Positions 38,532-52,043 of a DNA stretch of 64,000 nt are shown here, one piece after another (within the stretch, counting starts at the first letter, position 1; every line of letters begins with the position of its first letter). The notes beneath the pieces are model-generated. The model did no database searches. It had not been told where the DNA came from and was given only the letters and a program-made list of their open reading frames with translations. The stretch lies in contig NC_064435.1 of assembly GCF_023343835.1 (NCBI RefSeq), positions 76,022,134 through 76,086,133 on the forward strand. The letters run 5' to 3'. The position numbers and the translations under genes were made by a program. The DNA comes from Lagopus muta (taxonomy: Eukaryota > Chordata > Aves > Galliformes > Phasianidae).

Positions 38532-41500
38532 TGTTGTTTTTTTCTTCCACAGGGGCATGAAACCTATCACTGCTCATCACATCTCTTAGAAGTGTTTTCT
38601 TACCCTGTAGCAATTTGCTTGTCCCAACTCAGTGTGGCTTCTGCAGTGGCTTCCATAGAAACTGCTTTCCCTGAAGTAGTTAGTGTCCTCTTACACTCTG
38701 CTAATGAAAGGTCCTCAACCACATTTCAGTACTTGACATTGTAGATAATCCCATCTTCTGAACTATTTCCATAGCAATCCTAGTTATCATGCAGTTAGCT
38801 TTCTACAAATATAACTCTCAATTTCAGTCTTTCAAATTTTGACTACTTCATGTTGATAAAGCTTCTACCTGTAAAATAACTATGTTAGAATCGCGATCTT
38901 CCATTTTTGACATTTATGTGTAGTCTCCCTGTTTCTTTGTCTACGCTAAGTAGATTCCCAATATCATTTGAGTATAATATGTTGTTAATAGTTTCTGTTA
39001 CGTGTTTTAAGGAGAGGAGTAGCAAGTTAAGGATTTAATTGCTGGCATTTAAATTATTATTGAAGCATGACTTCATGAAGTTTGGTATAATAGTGAATCT
39101 ACAGATAATGTAAAGTAACTACAATAAGACAGTTATTTAGGTTGTTCTGCTTTGTTTTTACAAATTGAAAGGAAAATAATGGTTTTAGCATAGCTGTCTT
39201 TAAATGGTGGTTGCAAACCAAAATGTGTTTTCTAATTATTATTATTTTTTTTTATCTAAATAAGCAGAATTGCTACAAAAGTATATCATTATTGGTAGCA
39301 TGCTTTTTAGATTAAGCTCTATCTACAGTAACATTTATGATAGTTCTGAGATAGTATTTTCAGTGGCTGAATGAAAAACTCTTGACAGTGGTACAAAATC
39401 ACCACAGAGACTGGAGGAATTATTGCTGAACTGATGAAGACTGAAAAAATTATTAGTGCATTCTTACATCTATGATCTTTTCCTGATGTACAGGGAGACA
39501 CTGTCCTTTTCAATAGAGAATAAAATTCAATTTACTGTAATAGTAAAGCCAGTGTAAATCTATATTGAATAAGTATTTGGAAGATTTTGTCTTCTGATGC
39601 ATAAGCAGAAGAATGTTGCTCTTTTTTAGAGATGAGCACTGAATGACTTCACAGAAAAATAGAAGCTGGAATCAGCCTTTACTTGAGAAATATAAACTTA
39701 GTACATTCTTTCTTCACCTCTTCTCACGTTACATAAGAGGCAACAAAGTATGCAGTATAATTAATTGTGGTTGAATTTTAATAAAATCTTAACTATTATT
39801 TAGAGAAGATTCAGAGCATGCCTATGTTTGACATATGTATATTTGCGTTTCAATAACCAGTGACATTGCTTCTTATTTATTAGCTATTCTGTGAGCATAA
39901 CTGATTAATTAGATGGAATTTTAATGACAAGGTTGAGCATATTTTAATACAGATAAATGAAATAGAAGGTACGATTAATAATGAAAATTTTGAAGCATAA
40001 TCTCTCATTCAAAGCATGGACACACTTGATCTTTGAAATGAGAGAAAAAAATATTCATTTCAGATCTCTAAGCTGCCATAAACAAGCCATGTTTTCTGAC
40101 ATATCATTATCGGACTAAAGAAAAATCTTTTCAATGAAAGATGCTGAAACCTGTAATTCAAATGAATGCAGGATAAACTGCAACGTATTTTTACAAGCAC
40201 AGCCTACAAAATGATTTATTACATATAGGATACTGTGAAAAGTTAAGTTCTCAGCATCTAAGCAATCCATGAATATTTAGTTGTGATAACCTTGTCATAA
40301 AACTGTGCTGCCTGCATGACAGAAAGTTTGAATGTCTTGTACTCCATGAATATAGACAGTCTGAATATCACATTCTTACCAAATTTCCACAAACTACTAG
40401 CTTTAAAATCTTGTCTTGAACTGACCTGAGAATTCCAGAGCTAGGCAACAGGACTGAACTAACAATCTGAAAAATATAACCAAAACCTAAATTGACCAAG
40501 TATATTCTCATTGCCTACGTTGCATGGTGCTATGTAGTGGTTTCTTTGGCTTGTATCCTCGTGTTCACACAAGCAGCTCCAGGCAGACAGAACAGCCTTA
40601 CCAGGTGCAACTACATCCTCCTCCATCAAGTTGGGGAGCTGGCAGCAGGAAAGATCTTGTCCTGCCAAGTGTCTCTGCAGAGCACAGCAGGCACAGTAGC
40701 TTCTGCAGAGTGTTTTTGAGGTTGCCTTCTTATCTGAATGCTGTCTCAGATGTGAAGCAGTACTGGGGTACAATATCATGGATTCTAGTATGAAAGACTG
40801 GTAGTAAGAGCATGCTGAAAAACATTACAAGAAATAATGGAAAAGGGAAGGAAAAGAGACAGGCTTGACTTGAAGTACATTTAAAACAGCAGCTCACTGA
40901 AATTGCATAAATACATCAGTCCAGTTCAGAGCTGGGGTCTGAAGCCTCTTGTGCTTTTCTGAGTGGCAGTTTCTTTGATATATTTGAAAATGGAAAGTTT
41001 GCAAGCATGTATTGCACAATTCAAGTCTTGTTTTTCTCTCAAGTTAACAGTATCCATAGAAAGTGTGCAGTTGTTCAGTGGTATTTTCTGTAAAATAACT
41101 GCTCTAGCCTTTTCCTCTCAACCATCTAAATAATATTAAAAATCCTATACTGGTAAGGCTTAAATTTAGAAATACATAATATTATTGTAAAAACTTTGCT
41201 GCTTTTTTGAACAGCTATTTACCAAGACATGTTAACAAAGCACAGTATTAAATTTTCATTAGCGTCTTCATTACACATAAGGATTTTTTTTTAAAGAAGC
41301 ATTTGGTCAGGCTTTATTTATGTAGTTTAGTTTAATTTTACATTCTATCATGTCAGTTTTGTTGAACTTCTATGTAAGCAGAATAAAATTTCTTTTGTTT
41401 AACTAGTAAATTTATTAGCTGGAACTATAAATTACACAAAATGCTAACTGACTTTAAATAAATTTTTTTTTTTCTTGAAATATTCAGGTTTCCATGTAGG

Positions 41501-44011
41501 ATAACTGCAACAAATTGTGTGTGATATCATCTTCAGAGCCTCTGGGGGCTGTATACTGCACTTTTTTCCCCTAGCTTTCAAAGTTGAATAATCCATCCAC
41601 AGTGAAGAACTAACATATTCATGAGCACGCTTTCAAGTTCAGCTTTACGTTTTAGCAAACATCATGCGACTCAGGGCACTTAAAGAACCCTGACTCTCTT
41701 TCTCTGTGTGCAGAAGTTCACCTGTGTTGCATATTGTGAGAGATGGCAGCTCTGCCTACGGTGTTGGGAGGAGGTGGAACAGAAGCAACAGAAGACAGAG
41801 AACCGTACTGCCTGCTGACACTTTCCTAGGAATGAATGAAGTATTCATGTTTCCCTTTTTGTTGATGTTGTTCTTGTTCATTTGTTTTTTAATTATTTTT
41901 AAAATTCTTCTATATATCCCACTTAAGAATGGAAATATATAAAATAAATTTCAGAGGCTTATTATTCAAAAACAAGAAAAAGTAAAGAAAAGGGCCACAT
42001 GGGAATGCTAATATTTATATATGAACATGGCATACAAAATGTTCATATCCTACTGAAATTTAAATTTACATATCTGACACATTGATGATTTGTTTTTCTT
42101 TTATTACATCCTAAGGAACAGCACAGGAATGTGTGATGTTAACAGCTGATACATTGGATGTAATGTTTAATAATTTTCAAGTATATTCAAAATATTTAAT
42201 ATTTTTCTTCTAATTTCTTCTGTATAATACTGAAATTAAGGCCAGTGGAGAAATTCTTTTTTTTTTTTTTTTTTTTAATATATTCCTCAGAAATGCAGGA
42301 GAACATATAAATGGCACATACTGGGCTGATTCAAGAGTTTGCCTTTATTAGCATAAAAATTTCTTTTGAAAACACACACACAAAGATCACAGCAGAATTG
42401 TGAATTTAGCATTATCATGCCCTGAAAGATTTACACTTATATAGTTGTGCTAGGAAATTAGACCCTTCTTCCAAAAAAAATAACTTTGCCATATAAAGAC
42501 AATTTGATCGGGGTATTCTGCAACTATGCAAAGGTTTGGCAGTGGAGAAACTCTGGAGGAATAGGTTCTGCATCTTAATATTCTGTCATAAGAAAAGGAA
42601 TGTATGTACAACTAATTAATATTGCAGATGTTAACATTGTAAAAGAGGAATATTTTCTTAGTAATTACCCCTTCATTCTCTTTCCATCCTTCATGCTTTA
42701 GCAGAATGTTTTTCTGCTATATTAGTGTTTGTTCTTCCCTTAGTTAATTTAAATTGTATCAAGTAAATAAGCTTTCACATTTGTCCTGGGGAGATAATTC
42801 TCCTGTCTAACAGATATCAATGTTTGGATATTGAATTTTCTCATAGTATCCTTATTTTTAATTTTAAATTGCAGCCCTTCTCTTTTGAAGACAAACATGT
42901 TTTTGCTATAGCTAGTATTTAGATCTTCTCAAATCTATATGGTGTATCTCTACCATGGAAAACTTCTCGTTTTTAAGGGCATTTATTCATATGTGCTTAA
43001 TTGCTTACTTTTTTGTTTGTTTGATTGGTTGTTGTTGTTCTGTATTGTTTTCAGTTTTCTTATGTAAAATATCCTGTAGCTCACAAACTGGCTGGTTACT
43101 TATATAATCTAAGCAATATCACAACAAGATTTAACCTTCAAGTTTTTGATACCATAAACTGTTCTTTCTGTTTCCCTTTTCCCTCCAGAAGTTCTAATTG
43201 CAAAGCTGGCTGATGCACGAGCAGGAAAGAAACACAGCTTGACTTCCTGCTTCCATGCTGTTTTTGAGCACTACTAAGAACTGAAAACAATACTTTTACC
43301 GAGAAACTGAGCAAATATGATCCTGATGTCACTGCCTGTTAATACATTTGAAATCCTCATTTCTGCTACGCTAGTCACTGTGCTAGGACTTTGCTGTCTA
43401 TTAGTGACCATAACATGCATGTAAATTCACCTTTTACAAACAGTGCCTGAAATTACATTGAGAATGCTAAATTAGACTGAAAAAATAAACTCAAGCTTTG
43501 AAATTATGTATTTTTTGAATACAAGCGACATAGTAAATTAGAGTGTTTGTGGCTGAAAGAGGTTTGAAAGCCATCATTGCTGATAGAGTGATTAAAAATA
43601 AACAGTAAAACTAAAAATCTACCAATGTAACTTTTTCCAGTTCTCTAAATCTTCCACTGCTGTAACTAATAGCATCATAGAGGCTCATAGACTTCTGTTT
43701 AACCAATTCTTCTTGTTCACTGACTACATCTCTCTCTGGCTCTTTCTCAGTCTGGCCACGTTCTGTTATTTAAAATATGCTCAGAATTTTTTATTCTAGT
43801 TTTTACTCCAAAAGTTCCATTCTCATTTGTCTGTTTAAACATGTAACCTATTTCATTTTATCATTCTGAAGTCTGTATATCTTTTTTCTTGCTATTTTTT
43901 TCCCATATTCTAATCTGATCTATGGTTTATGTTAATCAGTGAAGAACCTGTGTGTAAACATTATCCGTTTTTCTCGCTCTTCGTAGAAGAGTCCATTCAT
44001 TGTATGAAAGT

Positions 44012-44044
44012 AAAATAAATAAATAAATAAATAAATAAATAAAT
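44012..44044. repeat. (AAAT)n microsatellite
   Basis: Eight AAAT units. Confidence 0.95.
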
Positions 44045-47000
44045 GTATTTTCTATTAATGTTTCATTCTTAAGCAACTAGCTTCCACAAGGATGCTTTAT
44101 AGCCTATAATGAGCATATGTAGCTTTTCAGAAAATTGTAATATTACATTAATCTTTTATGGTTGAAATGGTAGGCTTCTGAACTTCAGTAAGTTGCCAGT
44201 GCCATTTAACCTCCATATTTTTTTTTTCAAAGTAACTATTCACAAGCATTCATAAACAGATATTCAAAAAACTTCAAAAAATACTTTAAGAATCTGTTCA
44301 ACTTGATCTCATAGATTCTTTAGAAAATCAGCTTAGATCATATCATAATTAAATAGAAGTTATTCAAGGTGCAAATGAAGTCTAAAGAGATTAAAAGCTG
44401 TGTGGAAAGTACATATTAATGGCACAGGGCAGAATGGATCAATACTAGTTTCCCAATATGAAAATCAACCTTAAAGAGCTGAATTATTGAAGGAATTTTT
44501 TAATGTCATGAGGAAAAGGAAAAAAAGTCAGTTTTCTTAGTCTGCTCTAATTGTAGAGAAAAAGAATGGCAAAAAAAATTTTTTCTTAAACTTAGTAAGA
44601 GATGACAGTGTCGTTCACAAATGTTGATATGCAGAGTACACACATATTTACTCAGTATGTAATGATATAAATAGTGAACATTCCTTATCAAAGGAACTTT
44701 GTACAGAGTTGGCATAATACAATGCACTTGCAATATATGTTGTAAGGATGGGTATGATGCTATGGGACAGATGGCTAAATATTCTGTCCAAGCCCCAAAT
44801 AATTTGCTCTGAAGAGATTGAGAATAAAATCTGGAGCAGCTAAGTATAATGTGATAATCACTTTACCATGCTCCTCTCAAAGCTGGAAACCGCTGAAGCT
44901 CTATCATTGAACTGTCATTTCCACATGTGTATTCACCCATGTCTGCAAAGTCCTCACTGTCTGAGTTGTTTAGAACAATACCGTTACTAAATAGAACTGT
45001 AGGGATCCATAAAATCATTTAATCATAATTCCATGATGATACAGCAACCTGAGACTTTTGCATACGCTAGTACTCCACATCTGATCTTTGCTGGAAAGGA
45101 AGGCTAGGATCAATACGACATTTACTGTATAAAAAATGTAACTGACTTTGGAAGAATGAAGGTTATATACTTGCTTTTGATTTTTTGCCATCCAGGGTTG
45201 CACCATCCTTGCAGGCACCTTTTTCAACATTTTCTTCCCTTGCCTCCAATGTTTCCATCTTTGGCAAGGTAGTCAGAACATGGCAGGCTGCTTCCACAAC
45301 ATGACTGGTTCATTAATGTTGTGCAGTATGCTTTAAAGAACTGTATATTTTTTAAGATCCTCAGGATAAACTGATATTTAATTACACAGGAAAATATTTT
45401 CTGAGTATCTATTTATTACACACATAAAGCATCTACTACTGATTTTTGATTCAAACTAGTTCAAAATTCTATTCTTCTTTTCCTCCTTTGGGTATGGTGA
45501 TGATTCTACTCTACAAAACTCAAGCAATATCTTGCCCCATTGGCTGAAAAGTGGTATTGGAAGATTATTCTTTCATGAAGTGATTTATGTATATGTATGT
45601 AAAAGACGAATTGAATAGGGAAAAGTTCTAAATGGTGGGTAGTCCCAAATGTAGATATAAGGAATGTCAGCATGTATACATTGTGAATGCTATTTTTTGT
45701 TTTACTACTTTATGAAACACATTGTAGAATCTAAGTTATGTGAATGTTATTTTAAAATTTATTCAAATAATCTTTCTGAATATTATAAATAGAATTCTGC
45801 TGCATTTCTATCTAAACCTTTAAAATTTATTTAAGCCACTTTTTTTTCCCCAGCTTTTGAAGTGCATGCAACTATGTAGTTTGAAGCACTGAAAGAGATT
45901 ATATCATTTGATGAGTAAACTTTGTCAGATTACAATATTTGTTTCTGCATCTGTTAGTATTAACAATGTAAATGTATTTTTCTTTCTTTCTTTGTTTTTT
46001 TAAGGAATTTTCATAAAATCAAGATAAAGACCACAAACACAAGATTTTTGTTTCCTCTAACAAATTATAGTGTGTGATTTGTCATGGTACTTTGTAACTA
46101 TTTTGGTGATGTGAAGAATAATAGCAAGTCAATGACCTGCAGAGGGTGAAATTTGGCCCATACTGGTAGTGCTGCACAAAAATTGGCTGTAAAACAGTAC
46201 AGGGCTGGCCATGTATCAGTGACAATAAATATTCTGGCACCATCAGACAGGATGGCTGAAGGATCTCAGCCTTGGCACAGCTGAAATCATACTGCCTTTT
46301 CTTTGGAAAAGATCAAGCTTCTCCTGTGGTCAGTAAGTTGCAGATGGCAGCATATGTGTTAGCAGGTGGGGAAGCTGTTTACTCCCTTTGGCTCTCAGTA
46401 CACATCCCTTAGATGGTGCCATGCTGCCTGGTGTCCATTCTGTATCCTAATTTGAGCATTAGCTGAAAAAGAGCCCTTCACTTCCACAAGGGATGTGGTT
46501 GTAGAGCCTCTTCATGCCTTGTTTTCTCTCTGCATCACTGTTGAGTGCTGGTCAAGCTTGTTCCTAAAAATCTGTCATTAAATTACAAACCTGACACTAC
46601 TGTGGGAAAAGCAATTTTTATCAGCAATCAAAAGATAATGTCTCATCAAGAAATCAAATGGAAAATCATGGAAGGAATCCTTTGTAATAAATAATAATTA
46701 ACTCTAAAGAAGTGAAGGCCAGCTGGTGTTCAGTACTAAAACCTGGTATTCTTCCCCTTCTGTCCTACTGTCATCTGTTTTAGATTAAAGATTAACTTGT
46801 GGGTTAAAGCTGCTGCTTCTTTGCAGGTCACTGTAGTTTTTACAGAACAGCTTATTTTGCATTTCTTCATCTCTCCTTTCTTTCTTTCTCTTTCTTTCAA
46901 GAAGCAAGCCCTTGAAAGCACATCACTTTCTCTTGCAGCTATCTGAGATCTCCCTCAAAAACTCAAAAAAAGAGCAACCTTATCTTGGGAAATATTTGAC

Positions 47001-47149
47001 TTGTGGGGTCCCATGGAAGGCCACTTTCATTTAAGATGTCTGAAGACTGTGTGACTGTAAAAACTCTTTTAAAAGCAATATTTCTCATCAGTTTAAGCAG
47101 TGAGGATACAAAAATTATAACCTCCTGAATAGTAAGCTGTCCTCCTCGA

Positions 47150-47335
47150 GGTAGTGTGGCATGTGAAGAGCACGCTTCTGCTCCCACTACTGTTCTGCTG
47201 GGTGTCCTTAGGGAAACTGTTGCACAAATAAGTGCTTTTCCTACCTGTAAAATGGTGATAATGATATTGACCTTCTTTATAAAAAGCTTTAAAAACTAGG
47301 GATGAAAAGCATTATGTAAGAAGTAAGTATTATTA
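47150..47335 (+). mobile_element. MIR-like ancient SINE
   Basis: The plus strand begins GGTAGTGTGGCATGTGAAGAGCAC, like the tRNA-derived head of MIR. The core follows (CTGCTGGGTGTCCTTAGGGAA), then CCTACCTGTAAAATGGTGATAATGATATTGACC and a 3' end resembling the LINE2 tail (GGATGAAAAGCATTATGTAAGA, then TATTATTA). The order and spacing match the amniote MIR/CORE-SINE pattern I recall. The head is partly lost. Confidence 0.7.
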
Positions 47336-48639
47336 TCGTTGCTCCTAGCAACAAGCAGTCTGTTTCCTGACAGCCACAAGAGCAATTCTCAAGTGCCAAA
47401 AATCCCAACCCTAATTTCTCTCTCCTCATTTCTACTTGTGAAACTTCAGCTTTCACCTCTTCTTCCAGTAGTAAGTGCCAGATATGTACTTTTGTGGTGC
47501 AGTATCTGAGATTGGAGTGTGGTGTCCTGCTGCTTTGGGGAAAGGAAAGCTCCAATGCTCCTGATCTATATTTTAAAAATAAGATATTTTTTGGATCCTG
47601 TGCTGCTCCAAATATATTCTTTCACTATGCTAACAGATAATGAAACTGCTTCTGATGTGGTCCAAATGCCTGCCAGTAATTTGAAAGACAAACTGAAGGA
47701 CAAAACAATAAGTAGTGAGCAGTGTTATTATTATTTTACTCACCAAAAAAAAAAAAAAATCTGTTTGTGCAGGACTACTTTGTACAGCTTGTCAATCCCC
47801 TGTGAGAAGTGATGGGAGAAAAGCTTGGCACGCTCACTCTAAAAGCAAATGCTTTTTGAAATTATGGAGATCAGTCCAAGCTTGATGAAGGTATATTAAT
47901 ATGTGTTATGACAGAAACTGTGTCAGATTCCACAGTAAAATGAACAAAATCGGGAATATGCTCATACTTCAAGTCATAGGATTGCTATGAAAATGTATTT
48001 CTTGCTGTAACAGTGCACATGAGCAAGAGAAAAAAAAAAAACACTGAAGTTGTGACAAGACTATCACTTCTTGAGCTTTTACTGGTGATCAGAAATTTGT
48101 TAAAAAGTATTCTAAATAATTTTGCTACAGCTGGTGAAGGTATTGCAGAGTTTGCTTTGCTTCGGGTGGGAATGACGGGGGGGAAGGGAATAAAGGCAGA
48201 AGAGTGAATGCTTCTGAATCTCTTCTGTTAGAATGCCCTGTGACAGCCAGTGGGTTGATTCCACATTTCCTTCTCCTGCAGAAATAACAGCAAAAGGATT
48301 TTTTCAGAAGGCAAGAGCAATGATATTCACAACCCACTTTTCTGCACTTTTATTTATGTAAGATCTTAACAAAGATTCAAAATCCCAAATTTAAAGTAAA
48401 TCTTTCAGTAGAGTTCAGGCCAAATCCCTTCTAGTTTGATTTAAGATTCACGAACTGAAATTCATGCGTGAACTGAAGAGTAAAATATATCCTCTACTGT
48501 TGAATCAAATTATTTTATGTATTTTGGTGTGAAAACAGTAGAATTTGTCTTGTATTCTGACATGATTTTAATCTCTTCAGTGAATATCGCTAAGTGACAT
48601 TTACAATGTCTATTGGTTAACTGTACAGATAATTAGTTT

Positions 48640-48698
48640 ATATATAGATATGTACATACATATATATGCACACACTAACACGCACACATACACACACC
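48640..48698. repeat. TA/CA compound microsatellite
   Basis: TATATATAG and CATATATATG units leading into CACACA; directly abuts the mariner copy at 48699. Confidence 0.88.
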
Positions 48699-49260
48699 TG
48701 GGTCAGTCTGAAAGTAATATCTCCTCTTTATTTCCATGGAAGCTACAAAGATAGAAAGAGTACAATAACACAATTTGTTAGAATAAATGCTCATCTACAA
48801 CATCATTTTTCAACATAGTCACCACCAGTAGCTATGAAATTTGACCAGCGATGGGGAAGAGCATTTATGTCACACTTGTAAAAATCTGCACGGCCATCCA
48901 GACATGTCTTGTCTTTCATGTAGCTTCTGCTGAAACACTCACCACGGCACTGCTTTCATATCCAATGTTTGGTCTCCATAGGTGTTCAGCGAGCATCAAT
49001 GAATGTCAGTGCATACCATCTTTTCCTCATGGAGGAGTACAGTGACACACTTTTACTTTGCACACACTCTCATGTCAGATGCCATTCTGTCAGACTGCCC
49101 CTTTGCTGCCACCTGTTGCATGTCAACAAAACTTAACAGAACATTCATGGGACAGGCCAATATCTACTGTCATACCAGCAACATCTACCTTGGATGTCAT
49201 GGGCCAGCATAATAATATATGGTAATAAAATAGAAGACATTACTTTCTGAGCAGGCCTTG
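48699..49260 (-). mobile_element. Third mariner (Galluhop-like) copy, internally deleted
   Basis: The left end reads GGTCAGTCTGAAAGTAATAT (48701-48720) and the right end GAAGACATTACTTTCTGAGC, its inverse. The minus strand contains transposase remnants with stops. It is about 0.56 kb and best preserves the shared layout of the three copies. Its left edge abuts a TA/CA microsatellite. Confidence 0.85.
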
Positions 49261-49927
49261 TACATACACAGCCATGTGAGTACAAAGAAACAGCCATGTT
49301 ATATTTCCTGAAAGCAGCTTCTACAGTGCATTTCTTCCCCATACATCTTCCAGTGGGAGAGGCAAAAATGCTTCCCATTCCAGTGTATAATTTTTTTTTT
49401 AATCTTTCTTTCTGGAACTCAAATTCATAAATAAATTATATTCTAAAGCATTAAGAATGTAACAATTCTCCAGTATGCAATGACCCAATGAGTTATCTTT
49501 TCTGTCTTTCTACTTAGCGTAATTGAAGTGTAAATATGACTTTAAAATACAAGTTTCAGTGTGAAATAGACCATTAACTGTTGAAGTGTCCTCATTAGAT
49601 ATCATAGCAACTAAAAATTTTAGGCATGTTTACATCTGGTGGGAGTATAGTTTGGTTATTTAACCCAATTTAATAAGGAGAAACTGTGTCAGTATTTTAC
49701 TGAAAGTTATAACCTTCCATGGGAAATCACCTCCAGCAGTTATTTCTTTACGGGTGAAACAACTTAACAGTTTATCAATTTATAAAATTCAAAATAAAAG
49801 TACAAAGAAAATATATATGCATTACAAAGCTGGACCATCATACATTCATCTTTTTTCAGCTTTTGAGATATTCGCTTGTATTGAGATAGATTTGCTTCTT
49901 TTTCTTGGAATATTCCTTCATTTAGAC

Positions 49928-49953
<26 letters not shown>
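49928..49953. repeat. T homopolymer run
   Basis: About 26 T. Confidence 0.93.
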
Positions 49954-49958
<5 letters not shown>

Positions 49959-50471
49959 CGCTTCATCTCTCTCCCATCTGCTTTCATTCCTTTTCCTGAG
50001 TGGAAGAAAAATTGATCCTTGCTTACATTATCATCATAAAAATGATATTTCTCCTTCTTGATACTCTTTTAAAGTCTCACAGCCTTTAACTTGTTGGTGA
50101 CACATGTATGAGATTTGAGGAAACCCCAAGAATCTGTAGCCTCACTAGATATGGTAGATTTCATATATGATGAAGGTGGCGAAGTGACCAGAACTTCTGT
50201 CTCTCGCTTCCTTTGCAGATGCAGAATTTTCTGAAATATTGCTAGAAGGAGTTCCTTCTTTTCATCCCTCCCTTCTGTTCCTGGTACCTAGTCAATATTG
50301 TATATCCCAAAGAATCAATCAGAAATTCTGCCAAGGTTGGGACACATATTATATGCCTATTCAGAAGAAAATCAATCTTCTCTGGACCTTTTTTTCATTG
50401 CAACTATAAGTGTATCACCTTAGAATGCCAAAAGAAACCAATAGCTTCACAGGTATCAAGTAGAATCATTC

Positions 50472-50473
50472 AA

Positions 50474-50528
<55 letters not shown>

Positions 50529-50530
50529 AT
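50472..50530. repeat. (AAAT)n microsatellite, long and perfect
   Basis: About fourteen perfect AAAT units with no interruption. Confidence 0.96.
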
Positions 50531-51383
50531 CTATGCTTGTCAGCCTCTTCTACTATGTTAAGGGTTGTGATAGACATGAATTCCTCCATGGAAGTACACT
50601 GGGAAGCAGTCTGGCTTATGACACCAGAAGATGTTCTTTGCATTGCATATGTATGTCATTTTAGTTCTACTATATTACATACAATCAAAAAGGCAAAAAA
50701 CAATCTCAGTAGATGGAAACAGTTAAAAATGGTACAGAACAAAATGGAAATATTACAATAATTTATACTGTGAATTCAAATGATTCTTTGATGACATAAT
50801 GAGTATTTACTGTGTTACTTTATATAGAAGAGTAAGAATAAAAAAGGACATATATAATAGAAAAAAATATTTTTGCAGCCCATTTGAATGCATAAACACA
50901 CATAGTTACAATTAAGCATATCAGGTAGTATACTGACCAACCAGTCAACCATTTTAAGAATGCTTGAAATTTTTAGTAATTTCAAGAAATGCCTTGTTTT
51001 GCTACATCAGCTATGTGAAAATCTGTGAGTTGTAGATCTATGTAGGTCATCCTCTCGACATATAATACTTTAAGTAGCACGGGGCTCACTGCTGAAATAA
51101 TGGGAAAGCATGGGAAAGTACAGTCTCATTCCCGTGCTGAAAACAAAGTCTAAAACTCTCCTTTTTGCTTTAGTAACAATGACTCATGGAATGAGAAATC
51201 CAAGAATGAGAGAAGGAGAGTCTTGTGCCTTTTTTGTCTTTTAAGATCTCCTGGAGTTTATGCTCTTCCCAAAGTACTGCAGAGGTGCCATGATATATTG
51301 ACATCAAGTGTATGCCTGCATCAGAGACTTCTGTGAGCAGACTTTTGCAATGCTTCTTCCTCTATCTTCTTTCGGGCAGGGAA

Positions 51384-51397
51384 GGGGGGGGGGGGGG
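51384..51397. repeat. G14 homopolymer run
   Basis: Fourteen consecutive G inside GGGCAGGGAAGG context; guanine-quadruplex prone. Confidence 0.93.
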
Positions 51398-52019
51398 AAA
51401 TGAATAGTAACAATACACAAATTAGATAATTTTCATATGGAAAATATGAATTATAAATTAAATGCACACATGTAATGAAGATTAATGCCCTGGCACTCTG
51501 TTTCCTTCATTCTGCTTTCACCAGTAGCCTCTCTCAAATCAAACTGATAACATTTGATGCACTCTGTTCCAGCTCTTAGAATCTAAAGGCCTTATTCAAC
51601 TCCACTGATATTTACCTTGTCTCTATGCGGCCCTGCCTGGGGACAGACATATTCTCGTTTTCATCTCTCCTGACACTACATCGTCGTCTAATATTCAGAT
51701 TTCTGATGACAGCTTACAAAACTGCTAAAAGCTTGCCTCTTAGTCCAGTATACTGTGTTTGTCACTGAAGTTTGTGTTAACAACTTCTTTGTTTCAAGGA
51801 AGTTCTTCCTACAGTCCTGTTCTGGTTTGGTTTGGTTTGAATATTTTCACCCAGCAGTTCCTCTGCTTACTGACAACACTGTTTAGGACATGCATTCTGA
51901 AAATCTGGTTTTCACCTCCAAAAGTCACAAAAAAGAAATACGCATTCGTATACCATCAAGCTTTAAGTAGATGTCTTGCTACCACAGCATCTGCAGGCTA
52001 TTTTGACTTTTTGTCACTG

Positions 52020-52043
52020 TTTTTTTTTTTTTTTTTTTTTTTT
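52020..52043. repeat. T homopolymer run
   Basis: About 24 T. Confidence 0.93.

Larger units (their letters stand above)
35691..47149. other. Intergenic desert, 11.5 kb
   Basis: AT-rich with few repeats recognised. A G/C-richer block at 40500-40770 is open on both strands (106 codons minus, 89 codons plus) but resembles no family I know. Confidence 0.55.

Noticed and set aside
40459..40779. 106-codon minus-strand reading as a gene
   Set aside because: No recognised domain, no splice or promoter context, and the opposite strand is equally open; kept only as a finding.
50472..50530. Regular array considered as a CRISPR-like repeat
   Set aside because: Simple four-base microsatellite without spacers.
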